DNA from: Euryodendron excelsum
Taxonomy: Eukaryota; Streptophyta; Magnoliopsida; Ericales; Pentaphylacaceae
Direction: 5' to 3'
NCBI GenBank assembly: GCA_033060915.1
Contig: CM065378.1
Span: forward strand, 39,253,501 to 39,317,500
Length of the DNA stretch: 64,000 bases
Shown: positions 22,306 through 32,985 of the stretch, one piece after another
Layout of the letters: each line of letters opens with the position of its first letter
How positions within the stretch are numbered: position 1 is the stretch's first letter
Program-made: the position numbers and the translations under genes
The notes under the pieces: generated by a model
The model's database searches: none
What the model saw: only the letters and a program-made list of their open reading frames with translations
What the model was told of the DNA's origin: nothing

Positions 22306-23250
22306 GATAGTTATTAGTATTGTCCTAGATCGACTGGTTCAACTGGTTGGACCGGGAACAAATTCTAAACTAATTCTGTTCAATTAGTTTATCGAAAATG
22401 TATGTGAATCGAATTGAACTAAAAGAATTAGCTAGTATTTTAAAAAATTGGTGAGCGGGTCAATATTTAGATAACTGGACGGTTTTTAAAAAAAAGTCAA
22501 AATAGCATAAATTGTGCATGATTTAAAACCGTTTGTTTTTTAAGAAACATGTATTTTATGGTCTTTTGATGAAAAATAGTATTAAAAAAAGTAAAGACTT
22601 TAACTAAAACCAAAAAATAGAAAAAGAAAAAGGAATAAAGAGGAGGATAAAAAAAAAGCATAAGGTAAATAATGCACAATACTTGCTTTCTTACTTTGCG
22701 TTGTTTTCTCATTTTAAATTTATAAATTTACATAATTAGATGATATATCGATATAGATATTATAAAATAATTGTGAAAATGTATAAAATATAAATTAAAA
22801 CTAAAAATAGAAAAAATAAAGATGGGAAAGAGAAGAGTATAGGGTGAAAAAAAGAAAAAAAAAAGACTAGACAAAAAATATTGGACATTATTTTCTTAAT
22901 AATAAAAATTATTGTCAAGTTTTTATGCCACTTATTTTAAAAATAAAAATACTAGTAACCATTAGATTAAAAAATATGAAATTAGAGTTAAAAATAAGTC
23001 CACTTGAATGTTTCTATACTTATTTATTTTTATACTTTTTCTTGTAAAGTATTTATTTTTTATATTTATTTTGAGTTATTGTATGAATGAGAGTATCATT
23101 TAACCCATTGATAGCCTTTTTAATTATTATTTTTATTCAAATATATTTTAATTATTTATCTATTGCATAACCGATTGAACCGGTTAAGCTAGTGAATCAT
23201 TGAACAGATGCCTTGACTGGTTTAATCACTAGTACGGTTCTGATAACTAT
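22306..23250. mobile_element. MULE-like MITE (block A copy)
   Basis: GGGTACAAC occurs at both edges (22297-22305 and 23251-23259), a 9-bp target duplication as made by Mutator-like elements. The ends are inverted: GATAGTTATTAG on the left and ATAGTTATCAG on the right, read inward. The 945-bp interior is AT-rich without coding. The same insertion is in block B (46615-47573). Confidence 0.75.
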
Positions 23251-23608
23251 GGGTACAACCATTTAAGTTGTGGATATAGTCATTCTTAAATTATATCTCA
23301 TATCCTGTTAAGTTGATAAACATTAATCATTAAATAATTATTAAAAGCATGGGTGGGTACACACACAAATTTGTAGAGAGATTATAATTAATACAAAAAT
23401 TTAATTTAGGAGAGAGAGGGGAAAATTAGAGGGAGAGAATTGAAGGAAGGAGAAAGTGTATATACGGAGTAAATGAAAGAATTCAAGGAGAGAGCGAATG
23501 TACAAGTTAGGAACATTAATTGGACCTAAATTGTTGTATCCAATTATGTGAGAAGTTTGGTGTAGATATAGAATCTCCCCTTAATCAATGAAGAAAGAGA
23601 AACTTAGG

Positions 23609-23611
<3 letters not shown>

Positions 23612-23656
<45 letters not shown>
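23612..23656. repeat. (GA)n run in the leader of the TPD1-like gene
   Basis: A GA run lies about 30 bases upstream of the first ATG of the TPD1-like gene, probably inside the 5' UTR. GAGA tracts occur in many plant promoters and leaders. In block B the run (47991-48018) is shorter and interrupted. Confidence 0.9.
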
Positions 23657-23658
<2 letters not shown>

Positions 23659-23685
23659 CTTAAGATGTTGAAATAATGAAGAGAG

Positions 23686-24465
23686 ATGGCTGCTGGTAAG
23701 TCTGGTAATATCTACTTGACAGATTTCTTCTTGAGAAATTTCTTTGCAATGGCAGATATCATCAAGTTGGTCATTACAGTTATTCTTTTGTGCCTCCTTA
23801 GCAAAGGTAAGAGTCTCTCGTCACCCTTTGCTTCATAGTTGCTTTCTGTTCCTCCTGCATTTTATTTCCGGTGTACTAAAAGCCTTTTTTTTTTTTATGA
23901 CGAGGAACGCCTCTAAGATAGCGCCTCCATGGTCATCCAAGTCAATTGTGCTCTCCACAAAATTGATGAGGATTCAAATCCCCCGACTGACCCGGTGCAT
24001 GGGGAAGGGGCTCTCTTACGTTACCCAGTTTTACCCTCCAAGGGTGAGCAATGAAGTCTTTCAAATTCTAAGAGAATTAAAAATTGAAGGATGAAAAAGA
24101 AATCACTTCTAATTGCGTTTTCTCAATGTCATGTCAAAATTGCAGGCTCTAACCAATGCTCTGTGAAAAATATCAGTGTATCCATAGTCCGAACTGGAAA
24201 AGTGATACAAGGAAAGTCAGAATGGAATGTGATGGTGATTAATAAGTGCAAGCGTCCACAGTCACAAATAACCCTCGCTTGCAAGGGATTTCAATCTGTT
24301 AAAAAGGTCGACCCTGCGATATTTCAGAAGAAGAACGGCAGCAGCAACGACCACAATTGTCTCCTGATTCAAGGTCGGCGATTGAAAGGACTTGGTTCGG
24401 TCAACTTCTCTTATGCTTGGAACATGCTCTTTTTGTTAATGCCAGTCTCATCTGTAGTTCACTGA
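23686..24465 (+). CDS. TPD1-like secreted protein, block A copy
   Basis: This is a small secreted protein of the TPD1 type; the family founder is the ligand of the EMS1 receptor kinase in anthers. It has two exons. Exon 1 ends at 23806 (CAAAG/GTAAGAG), the intron is 23807-24145 (TTGCAG), exon 2 is 24146-24465. The joint is phase 1, as in the other two copies. From the ATG at 23749 the protein is 125 residues with a signal peptide (MADIIKLVITVILLCLLSKG). An in-frame ATG at 23686 would add 21 residues; I prefer 23749 for a classical signal peptide but cannot exclude the longer form. The mature part has SVSIVRTG, GKSEWNV, NKC, LACKGF, KKVDP and FSYAW blocks. It has four cysteines against six in the copy at 35347. 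An AATAAA lies at 24502. Confidence 0.85.
23885..24060 (-). repeat. SINE-like insert in the TPD1-like intron
   Basis: On the - strand the stretch has a tRNA B-box-like GGATTTGAATCC segment and ends in a run of twelve A (T on the + strand). The same unit is in block B (48247-48430). I see no clear target duplication, so the SINE call is tentative. Confidence 0.35.
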
Positions 24466-24637
24466 TGAAAGAAAAAGAAAAGGGAGATTCTCCATCTCCT
24501 TAATAAAAAATCATGCCTTTATGAATAAGATTTGAAGTGAGAACACAGTTTGATTAATGTTCATGTTATGGTCAAGTCCATTGAGTATGGTCAAGTCCCT
24601 CACACATAGAAGGAAGGCAAAAATAAAAGGTTAATTA
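24466..24637. other. Short region between converging genes
   Basis: Only 172 bp separate the stop of the TPD1-like gene (+) and the stop of the acidic-tail exon (-). Both 3' ends must lie here, including the AATAAA at 24502-24507. Confidence 0.6.
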
Positions 24638-25048
24638 TCATTTCTTCCTCTTGGCAGGTGGCTGAGGAATCTCTTCATCTTCATCTTCATCTTCAACTTC
24701 ATCTTCCTCTTCCTCTTCTACCCCATCATCATCATCATCATTGTCCTCCCCACTTCCACTATCACCATTAGCCTCAGGCTGATCTTCTGGATCACCTTTG
24801 TTGTCAACGTTTCCATCTTGGCCTGACAATTCATCCTTGTCATCATCCTTAACTGCATCGTCATCCTTATCATCTCCATCTCCATCATCCTCGTCACCAT
24901 CTGAGGAGAAGAAGAATGGCAAGAAATCATGACTTGGGAAAATAACCCCTCTGAAGAACCTCGAGAGAATCTGAAACCAGTACCACCCACAGATGATGAA
25001 GTTCGACAGGTTGACCTGGGAACGGAAGGCGACCCTCGCCCAATCTTC
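24638..25048 (-). CDS. Acidic-tail protein, terminal exon (block A, intact)
   Basis: An open frame of 136 residues plus stop runs from a likely acceptor (GCACTTAG/GAAG at 25050-25049) to TGA at 24638. It starts EDWARVAFRSQ, has a hydrophobic, aromatic part (FIICGWYWFQILSRFF, then FPSHDFLPFFF), then a long Asp/Glu-rich tail and ends PPAKRKK. It looks like a membrane-associated or membrane-anchored small protein with an acidic tail. I know similar plant proteins only under uninformative names, so no function is assigned. The upstream 160 bases are identical to block B while flanks differ, which suggests selection on this exon. I did not find the first exon; upstream sequence to 25290 has no convincing start. 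Confidence 0.5.
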   Translation of the reverse strand, partial: EDWARVAFRSQVNLSNFIICGWYWFQILSRFFRGVIFPSHDFLPFFFSSDGDEDDGDGDDKDDDAVKDDDKDELSGQDGNVDNKGDPEDQPEANGDSGSGEDNDDDDDGVEEEEEDEVEDEDEDEEIPQPPAKRKK

Positions 25049-28000
25049 CTAAGTGCCAGCCTAATCAAATGTTTCAATTATTCAAAAAGCAAAAGCGATT
25101 GTCGTAGTAGTGGCGAGCGAAATGGGAGGAGCCTAAACTGTGAAATTGGGGTTGTGGGAGAGCAATAAAAGCGTTGTGTTGCTAGGGGAAGTGGTGTAGT
25201 ACTTGTTCCACAATTAAACGGTTCTACAAGTATTCCCTCTCCTAATACCCGCTGCTTAGGAAACGAGAGAGTACAACGAGAGGTCAAAATGACGAGACAC
25301 TGGGATCCAAGGAAGTAATTTTATATATTAGTCTCATTTCTTATCCCATCCAATCCAAACATAATAGGAGTAATTATTATCATATTATAGTATTACTTAT
25401 CTCAATTATCTCTTCATAATCTTATAATATTACTTATTCTTATAATTCAATCTTTCAGTTTGTCCTAAGATTACGTTGTAGACAATCAACAGTACCACTG
25501 AAAATATAAGAATGATTCAGAGCAAGCTAGGCATGGTTGATAACTTTGCATAGCGTAAATGCTGCTGTCATAATAATTAGAAAATTGGCTATCTAATGGA
25601 GGAATGTCATTTAAACGAATGCCTGATATATTTTGGACAATTAATATGTGCAAAAAATTAAAAGACTAAAATTATTACACAGTACAGATGATTTGAATTA
25701 GAGAATAGAGAGGTAGGAATAGTAGGAGACCAACGAAAACGTTAGGGGTGTATGAACGAGAAGGTCAGAGCAGTACTAAACAGGAAAATAATTGAAATCG
25801 GAGTTTCAAGGGGTGAATTGGACAATGTTTAAGCGACTTTGTTGACTATTGTTGGGTAAAGACATTTCTAAGATGTGTCCAAATTGCAAATATCTGTTCA
25901 AATTGAGCTATCTAATTGAGGAATTTCATTTAAACCTTATATGTTTAGGATAACTATTATATGCCAAAAAAATTAAATGACTAAAATTATTACAATTTTT
26001 AGTGGTTCAAATTGTGGAGAGGTAGGAATAACAGAAGACTAACGTAAACAGTTCATATGAAAGAAAAGGACAGAGTAGTAGTGTAGCACTGAACATAGGT
26101 TTTTTTTTTTTTTTTTTTTTTTCAGGGTTTAGCTATGATTCACTAGCAATTATGACCACTTCTCCAATTTGTCAAAAATGGGTAAAAACTCTCGTTATTC
26201 TTTTAGGAAGTGAAAAGCTTAACTATTGTCCAGTACAAACGTTGGTTGTAAGATATTTATTCTTTGTGAATACCATAATTTTGGAGTGAATAGTTTGTTT
26301 TTGATCAGACTAGAGAGAGAATTAGTTAAGATGCGCGCAAATTGCCCCGAACAATCTTAATTGCTAAACCAAAAAACAAAAAAGGACATGTTATATTATT
26401 TCCAATTAAAGAGCTAAAGCCCGGCTTGTGTGACAGAAAATCATCAAAAAATTTATGCCGGCATAAACCGTGACTATCAAGCAGCCTGCTTCTCAACTTA
26501 ATTATGCCATCCCAGGCTCTCTTCAATCTCATGCCCGCCATCCCTTTCTTACTGCTTCAGAGCCCCACTTTAAGGGATATAGCTTAAACTAATTACACAC
26601 GTAGCTCTACTTGCTAATTAACTCAGGTCCTGCTTTTATTGGGGACCAAATCACACACAAAGGACGTGGAACTGTGGCTTTATGCATTTGATTGACTCAA
26701 CCGCAATGTGATGCCAACTATGGGGCACCCACCATGGGCTGGCTTGAGATTTCTTGCCGGAGGAGAAATAAGATCATTCTGGAATCAGAAGGGAGAGCGA
26801 ACAAAAAAAAAAAAATAAAAAATAAAATACAAGAAGGCTTGTTAAAAATTGCAATGAGACCTTTTTTTTTTTTTTTTAAGAAAAAAAAGTAGTTACAAAT
26901 ATACTTCATAAACTATGACTTAATATTATTAAATTACTCTAAATTTTAAAGCGTAACATGTTGACCACATGATTTATAAAATTTGTGTCAATCAAAACCT
27001 TCTATTCAATCTGTTAATTAAGTAAATGAAAAATTGTCAAATGACTTGTAAAAAAATATGAGCTTATTATACTTAAATTAATCTTATCTTATCTTATTGT
27101 AATAATTGTCTAATAACTTAAATATCTTTTAAATTGATATATATATATATATATAAGGACTATTTTCGGGGCGTTTCAATCATTAGACAATTATTAAAAG
27201 AAAATGTTAATTTAAGTATAAAATTATACTTTTATGAACATATGCATGTCATGATAATTTTCTATTAATTTTCTTAAAATGACATGTAAATATAGGGCAA
27301 TTCAAAGGGCATCTTGGTCATTAAATAATTATTAAAAAAAGTAAAGGTCAATTTAAGTATAAAATCAAACTTTTGTGTAACACGATAAATTTTTTTATTC
27401 AATTTCTTAAAAGATTAGTAACAGAAGATATTGTTTGATACAGATTAGTAGTTTAAGATGTCAATATGTCACATTTTAGAGTTTATAAGGATTTAGTAAT
27501 ACTGAGTTATAATTAAATGGTTGTTTTTTGTAGTTACTTCAAAAGAAAAAAGAGAATGCATACTAGCATCAATTTCAAAAATAAGGAGGCATGCATATAC
27601 TTGCAGCCTGTCTGAAACTTGGAGAAGCAAAGGAGAGAAAAAGAGAGGGAAAGAGAGAATGAAAAATCATTTTTGCTTACTTGTTTGAGTTTGTTAAAAA
27701 AGTGAAAGGAAAAATAGAAAGAAATAAGAGAGAGAAAGAGAGGAAGTTATTTAAAAATTTTCTAGTCTTTTTCCTTCTCTTTCTAAAATAAAGTAGGAAA
27801 ATAAAAATAAAGAATGGGTTCTTTTTTTCTTTTTTTATCCTTTCCCCAAGTTTCAAACCATAGTAATTGATCTTGTATCGGTACTAAAAATATCAGTCGG
27901 TGCGTACCGTACCGGTCTTTCATTTGGTATAAATGAATGGTAGTATTGTACTGGCTAAAGTACCTATCAATATTGGCCAATACTAGATAATATTGACAAT

Positions 28001-28406
28001 ACCAATCAATACCGTTGGTATTGGAAATACTGCATGGTATCGGTTTTGTATAAGTTATTTTAAAATAATTTAGTTTTATTCTCTTTTGATAATAATTATC
28101 AATTAAAATTTATTTTAAGTATATACTAAACAACAATGTCTTTTAAATATTTTTAATTATATATTTAGATTGAATAATACGTTTATATTATATTAAAATA
28201 TTTAATATTTTAAATATATATATTTTTATAACATATAATATTTATAATAATAAATTTAAAATAATACCCGATATTATATTAATACCGATATGTATTATAT
28301 CAATAATAAAAATAATGTTTTAACTGGTAAAAAATGAATAACCATATTTCAAAGACGTCAGTCACCCTAGTTCGTCGCCCTAGGGGGCGCCCCCGACCAA
28401 CTTTTG
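25049..28406. other. AT-rich non-coding stretch of block A
   Basis: No gene is seen. The same stretch is in block B (49444-52769). It holds a T run at 26100-26122, a TA run near 27138-27155, and at about 27870-28045 repeated ACCGATACC/GGTATCGG-like words that could be remains of a MITE. The ends of the first exon and promoter of the acidic-tail gene may lie in its left part. Confidence 0.5.
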
Positions 28407-28514
28407 GCCCAGGTCGTGGATTCATTTAGGTCAGTGTATAACAACTGACATGTGCCATGCTCAAGGTGAGCCGCGCGCATATTATAACTTCTCTAATACA
28501 TACAGCTGTTTCCA
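28407..28514. other. 108-bp block identical in A and B
   Basis: This stretch, from GCCCAGGTCGTGG to GCTGTTTCCA, is identical base for base to 52770-52877, although sequence on both sides differs clearly. It includes the CG-rich word GAGCCGCGCGC. It has no long open frame. It could be a regulatory site, an unannotated exon or RNA gene, or a tract of gene conversion. Confidence 0.7.
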
Positions 28515-29713
28515 ACGTGTAAAAAGACTTGATACATGAATTCTTTGCTGAGGTTTAATCATGTGACCAGCCCCATAATCATAAGAGTGTTTGAAATAAT
28601 AATTATTTTATTTAATGTAAAAAATTTTAAATTTTAAATATAATATTTTTAATAATTATGATATATATAATTATGTAATTTTAATTTATTAATTTATTAT
28701 ATTATTTTAGCATAATAACGTAGTATTACTGTATTATCAAATATTTTCTCACATAACACCTCTACCCACTGAAATTACAGCTGGGCCTTGTGCTTTGTTT
28801 GTTTGAAAAGTGTATTTTACCTATATTGATATAAGATAAAAGCCTCTAGTACAAGTACCTATAGAATAAAATTTAACAAAAATGTAATAGTAGGAATGCT
28901 TTATTATTTACATATAAAAATATACAATAATACAAAATCTAATTGTAAAAAAAAAAATATAATATAGATGTTTTTGAGGTGCTTTTGAATTTATGATTTT
29001 AAAAATTAATGCTCTCACGCACCCACACTTGCTCTTGCTTTGTGTAACTTAGTATGTATTAATAGTTTGAAATAAGAAGGCATACGTATCACTGAACAAA
29101 CAATTGATTTTTTTAATAAAAATGTTAATTTGATTGTTCAAGGATAGGAGATGAAATTTAGAAAGGGCACTTTTGACAATATCCTGGAGAAAAAGTGGGT
29201 TAGGCTTAGGCAGGTCTAAAATTTTTTTATTTGATTAAGCAATTAGGAGTGTTCAGAGCAATTTACACATAATTTAACTAATCTTCACTTTAATCCGGTT
29301 AAAGACAAACTATCCATGACATAACTATAAAATTTACAAAAATAAATTTATTGTGATCAACTTGATCTTGTATTTGGCGATAATCGATTTCTTAACCTCT
29401 TAAGAAAAACGAAGAACTTGGTCAGCTAAACTAACCCGGTTGCAAAAAGTCTAGATTTATCCAAATGTGTAGCTAGCTAACACTAGGTGGCCATCTGTCC
29501 AAATCTCTTGATTTTAACTAAAATTCCTAATTTTTGATTGGTTCTTAGAAAGATTGTTGCGAATGATGAGAAGTTTTTATTTTTTTGTCACACCCTATGG
29601 GAGAGGAGAAGGGGAGTAAAAACCTATTATGCGAGGACGCTTCTGACCTACTGGGCTGCCCGGCTCTTCAAAACATGACAAGATCGTCAAAGCGGAGTAT
29701 CTACCACGTACAG
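28515..29713. other. AT-rich non-coding stretch of block A
   Basis: No gene is seen. At about 29590-29700 a more GC-rich patch (CACCCTATGGGAGAGG to GGAGTATCTACC) resembles a SINE-like fragment and is shared with block B. The rest is AT-rich. Confidence 0.5.
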
Positions 29714-30948
29714 TTTTTCTACCAAATTATTTTTTTAAAATTTATGTCGTGAATAAGGTAAAGCGTGACCCTAAACCATGTTTTACCTGCAGCTTTTATA
29801 GAGAGAGAGAGAGCGAGAGAGGGAAGGAGTTTTGGAGAGAGAAAAAGAGAAGCTGAGAGAGCGAACCGAAGGGGAGAGAGAGAGAGAGAGAGACAGAGGG
29901 AGGGGGAGGGGTTTTAGATAGTGAAAAAGGGCAGCGGAGAGAGAAAAAGCAAAGAGAAAGGGGAGAAGTTAGAGAGAGAAAAGAAGAGAGAGAAGGGAAG
30001 AGTAGAGAGAGGAGAGAGGTTTTAAAGAGAAAAAAAGGGCAGTTGAGAGATATAAAAGGAGAGAGAGGACGGGTTTTAGAAAGAGAAAAACTGAATCTGG
30101 CGTGATTTTCTTTCTGTCTTTTCTTTCTGCTTTTATTTTTGACACTTTTGGTTGGGTCTCTTTTGCATATTTAAAAATTATACGAAAATTATAGTATTTT
30201 TAAAATTTTTATTATTTTTAATTTTAAAAATTTAAAAGAATAAAAATAGGCAAACATTTTAGAACCGTTATCAAACAAAACTGAAAATATAATATAAAAC
30301 ACAAATAAATTAAATTAAATTTTGTACAAATAATCATGTTTAATTTTTTGAAACAGAATAAACATATTTAATTATTGTGTTTAGAAATATAAATATAAAT
30401 GATGTGTAACCTATAAAAGTTTTGAAATTTTTGTTATTTTAAAAATAACAAAAATTTTTAAAAATCAAAATTTTAAAAAATATTTTAAAAATAATTTTTA
30501 AGACTTCAAGTGTGGAATTAATATTTCTCGTGTACTCGAGCTAGTCTGACCGCAATACTCGAGACCTGGTTCTCAGGCAAGGCAATAAAAACCTAACCCA
30601 AAAATAAAAGTGGAGAATGAAAGTCACGCTAACCTCTCTTTTTCTCTCTTTCAAACTCCTCTCCTCTCTCTCTTTGCTTTTCTCTCTCTCAGTCGCCCCT
30701 TTTTCTCTCTCCAAAACCCTTCCCTCTCTCCATCTCCCTCTCTCTTCTCTTCTCCTCTCTCTCTTAGCCTCTCTTTTTCTCTCTCCAAAACCCATCTACT
30801 CGCTCTCTCTCTTTGTATTTCTCTCTCTACAAGAGCGGTAGGTAAAGTGTGGTTTAGAATTACGTCTTACTCTTATTTACGGAATAAATTTAAAAAATTT
30901 ATGATTTGGAGAAAATAAATTTAAAAAAAAATTAATTTGGTAAAAAAA
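29714..30948. mobile_element. Long-inverted-repeat element with GA/CT-rich arms (block A)
   Basis: The left arm (29714 to about 30150) and the right arm (about 30560 to 30948) are reverse complements over several hundred bases: TCTACCAAATTA-type end, then AAATTTAT, then TAAACCA-TGTTTTACCT, then GA-rich sub-repeats with GGTTTTGGAGAGAGAAAAAG words. The centre is AT-rich and non-coding. It looks like a foldback or MULE-type non-autonomous element. The target duplication is not clear. Open frames in the CT-rich arm are low-complexity by-products. Confidence 0.7.
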
Positions 30949-31154
30949 CCAGATGTACCCTCAATGCAATCCCTAGTTCTACTTTCCCTGAGTGCTTAAT
31001 TCATATTAAATAAGACTCAATTCCGAAGGAATTCTTTTGACATTATTATTATTACAGAAAACCATGGCGGATGATTCAATGGCTTTATTAGACGGTTATA
31101 CATGTTATCTGAATTGGAAAAAGAGAAAAATAACAAGAGTGGTTCAAGAGCTAG

Positions 31155-32867
31155 CTAGGCATGGTGATAACTTAGGATAGTGTAAACCGTCTGTGCTGCT
31201 GTCAGAAAAATTAGAAAACCGGCTACCCCAAGAGAAATAATTTTCCAAGGGTCTTTGAAATACACATTCATCAGTGTCGCCGTCCAACTGCGCCATTTTT
31301 GGTTGTAATGTTGACTCAGGCTACAGGACACTTCGGACAGATAGTAATTGCCGGGGTCAAAAGCTATTTCCTTTCGAAGTTTGTTGAAGAGTTCAGCCAC
31401 ATCCCGATCGCTTCCCAAACCGTGAACTATGATCCCTTTCTCACACAAGTGCTCCACGTCTTTGGGAGAGTTTATTAATCCATCCAAGAAGCTGATGTAC
31501 GACGTGACGTAGTTGGTACAATACGGATAGCATTGCTCGAAAGCCATGAGATTAAGGAAGATGGACTTGGTAGAGTCTTGGATCTGAAGAGTTGGAATTA
31601 AGAGCTTACCTTCCTTGAACTCGATATCCATGAGTTTACTGGAACCCTTGTTCTTTTCAAACTTGATGCCCGTACCCCTTAGCCTTCTCACAGAGTGCAT
31701 CGCTATTAACTCGGGGTCCTTTTTCTTGTCTTCTTCACCATCTTCTCGGATGGTTATTTCATTGTCTTTTTTCTTGTCTTCACCTTCTTCTCGGACGGTT
31801 ATTTCATAGTCATTTTTCTTGTCGTCTTCATGGCCATCTTCTCCCATGGTTACTTCAGACTTGTCTTGTTGTTCGCCTTTGCCAATATTATAATGATAAC
31901 CTTGGGCAGCGGATAGGGATGATTTCAGGGACATGCGAACAACGTGGAGGAGATGAAGCCCCCGTAGTTCGTCTCTGGAATACTTGAGTCGATTTTCCGA
32001 GATCCCAGGGATGAGTGAGTTGAAAAACTCAAGAGCGAGATCAGCAACCAACACATCCGGTGTGTTTCGGCCCCAGGTGAGGGAAAACAATCGGTCAAGC
32101 ACAGAGAGTGGCAATTGATTTTCAAGCATTAACAAGTCGCGTTGGATGAAAGGCAAGATCCCAAGGGGGATAAATTGACCCCACGGGTCCAAGGGGTACC
32201 CGCATTTCTCCCACCCATAGAAAGAGACGCAGAGCAATTCAAGTATGAAACAAGCATCAAGTAACATCATTTTCGCAAACTCTTGTCCGGCGAAACCTTT
32301 TATGGGCTTGTCATAACAATTCCTTGTATCCTCCTCTAGCTGAGACATTGCCTCCACAAGGACCTCAGGCGGTACTTTCGTCCGTTCGACGACATGTTTG
32401 AGGAGTCGCCACTTATGCCTTTCCATCTCCTGGAGATGCCGCTTCTTGTTATGGTAAGGCCCTATTGAGACAACGTGGGGAGTGAATGTACCGCTGTGGA
32501 GTTTGCGGAGGATCCTGGGAACCTGAAAAATGGAATGGCCTCCTCCTTCGTATAGATCGACTTCATCAAGCTGCTCCCCGATTCCAATTGGGCGTTGTTC
32601 ATCACTTTCTGTTTCATCATCATTTTCTGTTTCCTCTTCCTCTTCATGATCATCATTTTCTGTTTCCTCTTCGTCATCATCATCATGATCTTCGGGGCTT
32701 GGTCGTAGTCGTCGTGCCTGATCCTCATGGCCTCGTCGGCGTCTCAACCCTTCAACTTGTCGTCTCAGATCCTCGAGGCGTCGTCTCCGCTCCTCACGAC
32801 TTTCAGAAATGCTTCGTTGTCGTGAGATAGATTCCGGGAGAGCATGATTCCTTGCAATCGGTGCCAT
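31155..32867 (-). CDS. DUF247 membrane protein (UPF0481-like), intact
   Basis: This is a single-exon gene of 570 codons, as is usual for DUF247 genes. Residues 1-100 are an Arg/Glu-rich, probably coiled or unordered part with Asp/Glu runs. The DUF247 domain begins near residue 112 (SIFQVPRILRK, VVSIGPYHN, LKHVVER, LLDACFILELLC, DLLMLENQLPLSVLDRLF). An insert around 350-400 has three imperfect repeats of EITIREDGEEDKKKD type. C-terminal blocks are MAFEQCYPYCTNYVTSYISF and KWRSWTATLMNVYFKDPW, then a membrane segment at about 544-566. It is predicted to sit in the plasma membrane. DUF247 proteins are of unknown chemistry; some act in grass self-incompatibility. No stop or frameshift is seen. Confidence 0.9.
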   Translation of the reverse strand: MAPIARNHALPESISRQRSISESREERRRRLEDLRRQVEGLRRRRGHEDQARRLRPSPEDHDDDDEEETENDDHEEEEETENDDETESDEQRPIGIGEQLDEVDLYEGGGHSIFQVPRILRKLHSGTFTPHVVSIGPYHNKKRHLQEMERHKWRLLKHVVERTKVPPEVLVEAMSQLEEDTRNCYDKPIKGFAGQEFAKMMLLDACFILELLCVSFYGWEKCGYPLDPWGQFIPLGILPFIQRDLLMLENQLPLSVLDRLFSLTWGRNTPDVLVADLALEFFNSLIPGISENRLKYSRDELRGLHLLHVVRMSLKSSLSAAQGYHYNIGKGEQQDKSEVTMGEDGHEDDKKNDYEITVREEGEDKKKDNEITIREDGEEDKKKDPELIAMHSVRRLRGTGIKFEKNKGSSKLMDIEFKEGKLLIPTLQIQDSTKSIFLNLMAFEQCYPYCTNYVTSYISFLDGLINSPKDVEHLCEKGIIVHGLGSDRDVAELFNKLRKEIAFDPGNYYLSEVSCSLSQHYNQKWRSWTATLMNVYFKDPWKIISLGVAGFLIFLTAAQTVYTILSYHHA

Positions 32868-32985
32868 CTTCTTCTGTAGTGCAAGAGCTTAAGGAGCAAG
32901 ATGCAGACAGAGGAGTCCTGCAAAGATGGCAGAAGTAGGTGTAGGTGGATGGATGCAGACATTAGTCTACAAAAATAAAATAAAA
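32868..32985. other. Upstream flank of the DUF247 gene and edge of block A
   Basis: This short 5' flank of the DUF247 gene is shared with block B only up to about 32968. It probably contains the leader and core promoter, but no clear TATA box is seen on the - strand. Confidence 0.4.

Larger units (their letters stand above)
1..32968. repeat. Block A of a local segmental duplication (interrupted)
   Basis: The sequence from position 1 matches 42745 onward in the same order and orientation. The shared parts of A are 1-2880, 7705-8426 and 21982-32968. The interruptions are an A-only stretch (2881-7704, containing a Helitron) and a gypsy element (8427-21981). Homology stops abruptly after 32968, just upstream of the DUF247 gene. 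The left end may lie outside the window. Small indels and substitutions are spread along the block, so this is an old duplication rather than an assembly artefact. All three host genes in the block are also present, at least in part, in block B. Confidence 0.9.

Noticed and set aside
24718..25077. 119-codon Met-rich frame (-) with own ATG overlapping the acidic-tail exon
   Set aside because: The Met-rich part is the shifted reading of GAT repeats; the frame with the acidic tail has better protein character and is kept in length in block B.
30541..30918. Open frames on both strands of about 75-100 codons
   Set aside because: They are products of the CT/GA-rich arm of an inverted-repeat element.
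32486..32830. 114-codon His/Pro-rich frame (+) and similar at 55683-55979
   Set aside because: Antisense shadow of the acidic part of the DUF247 gene.
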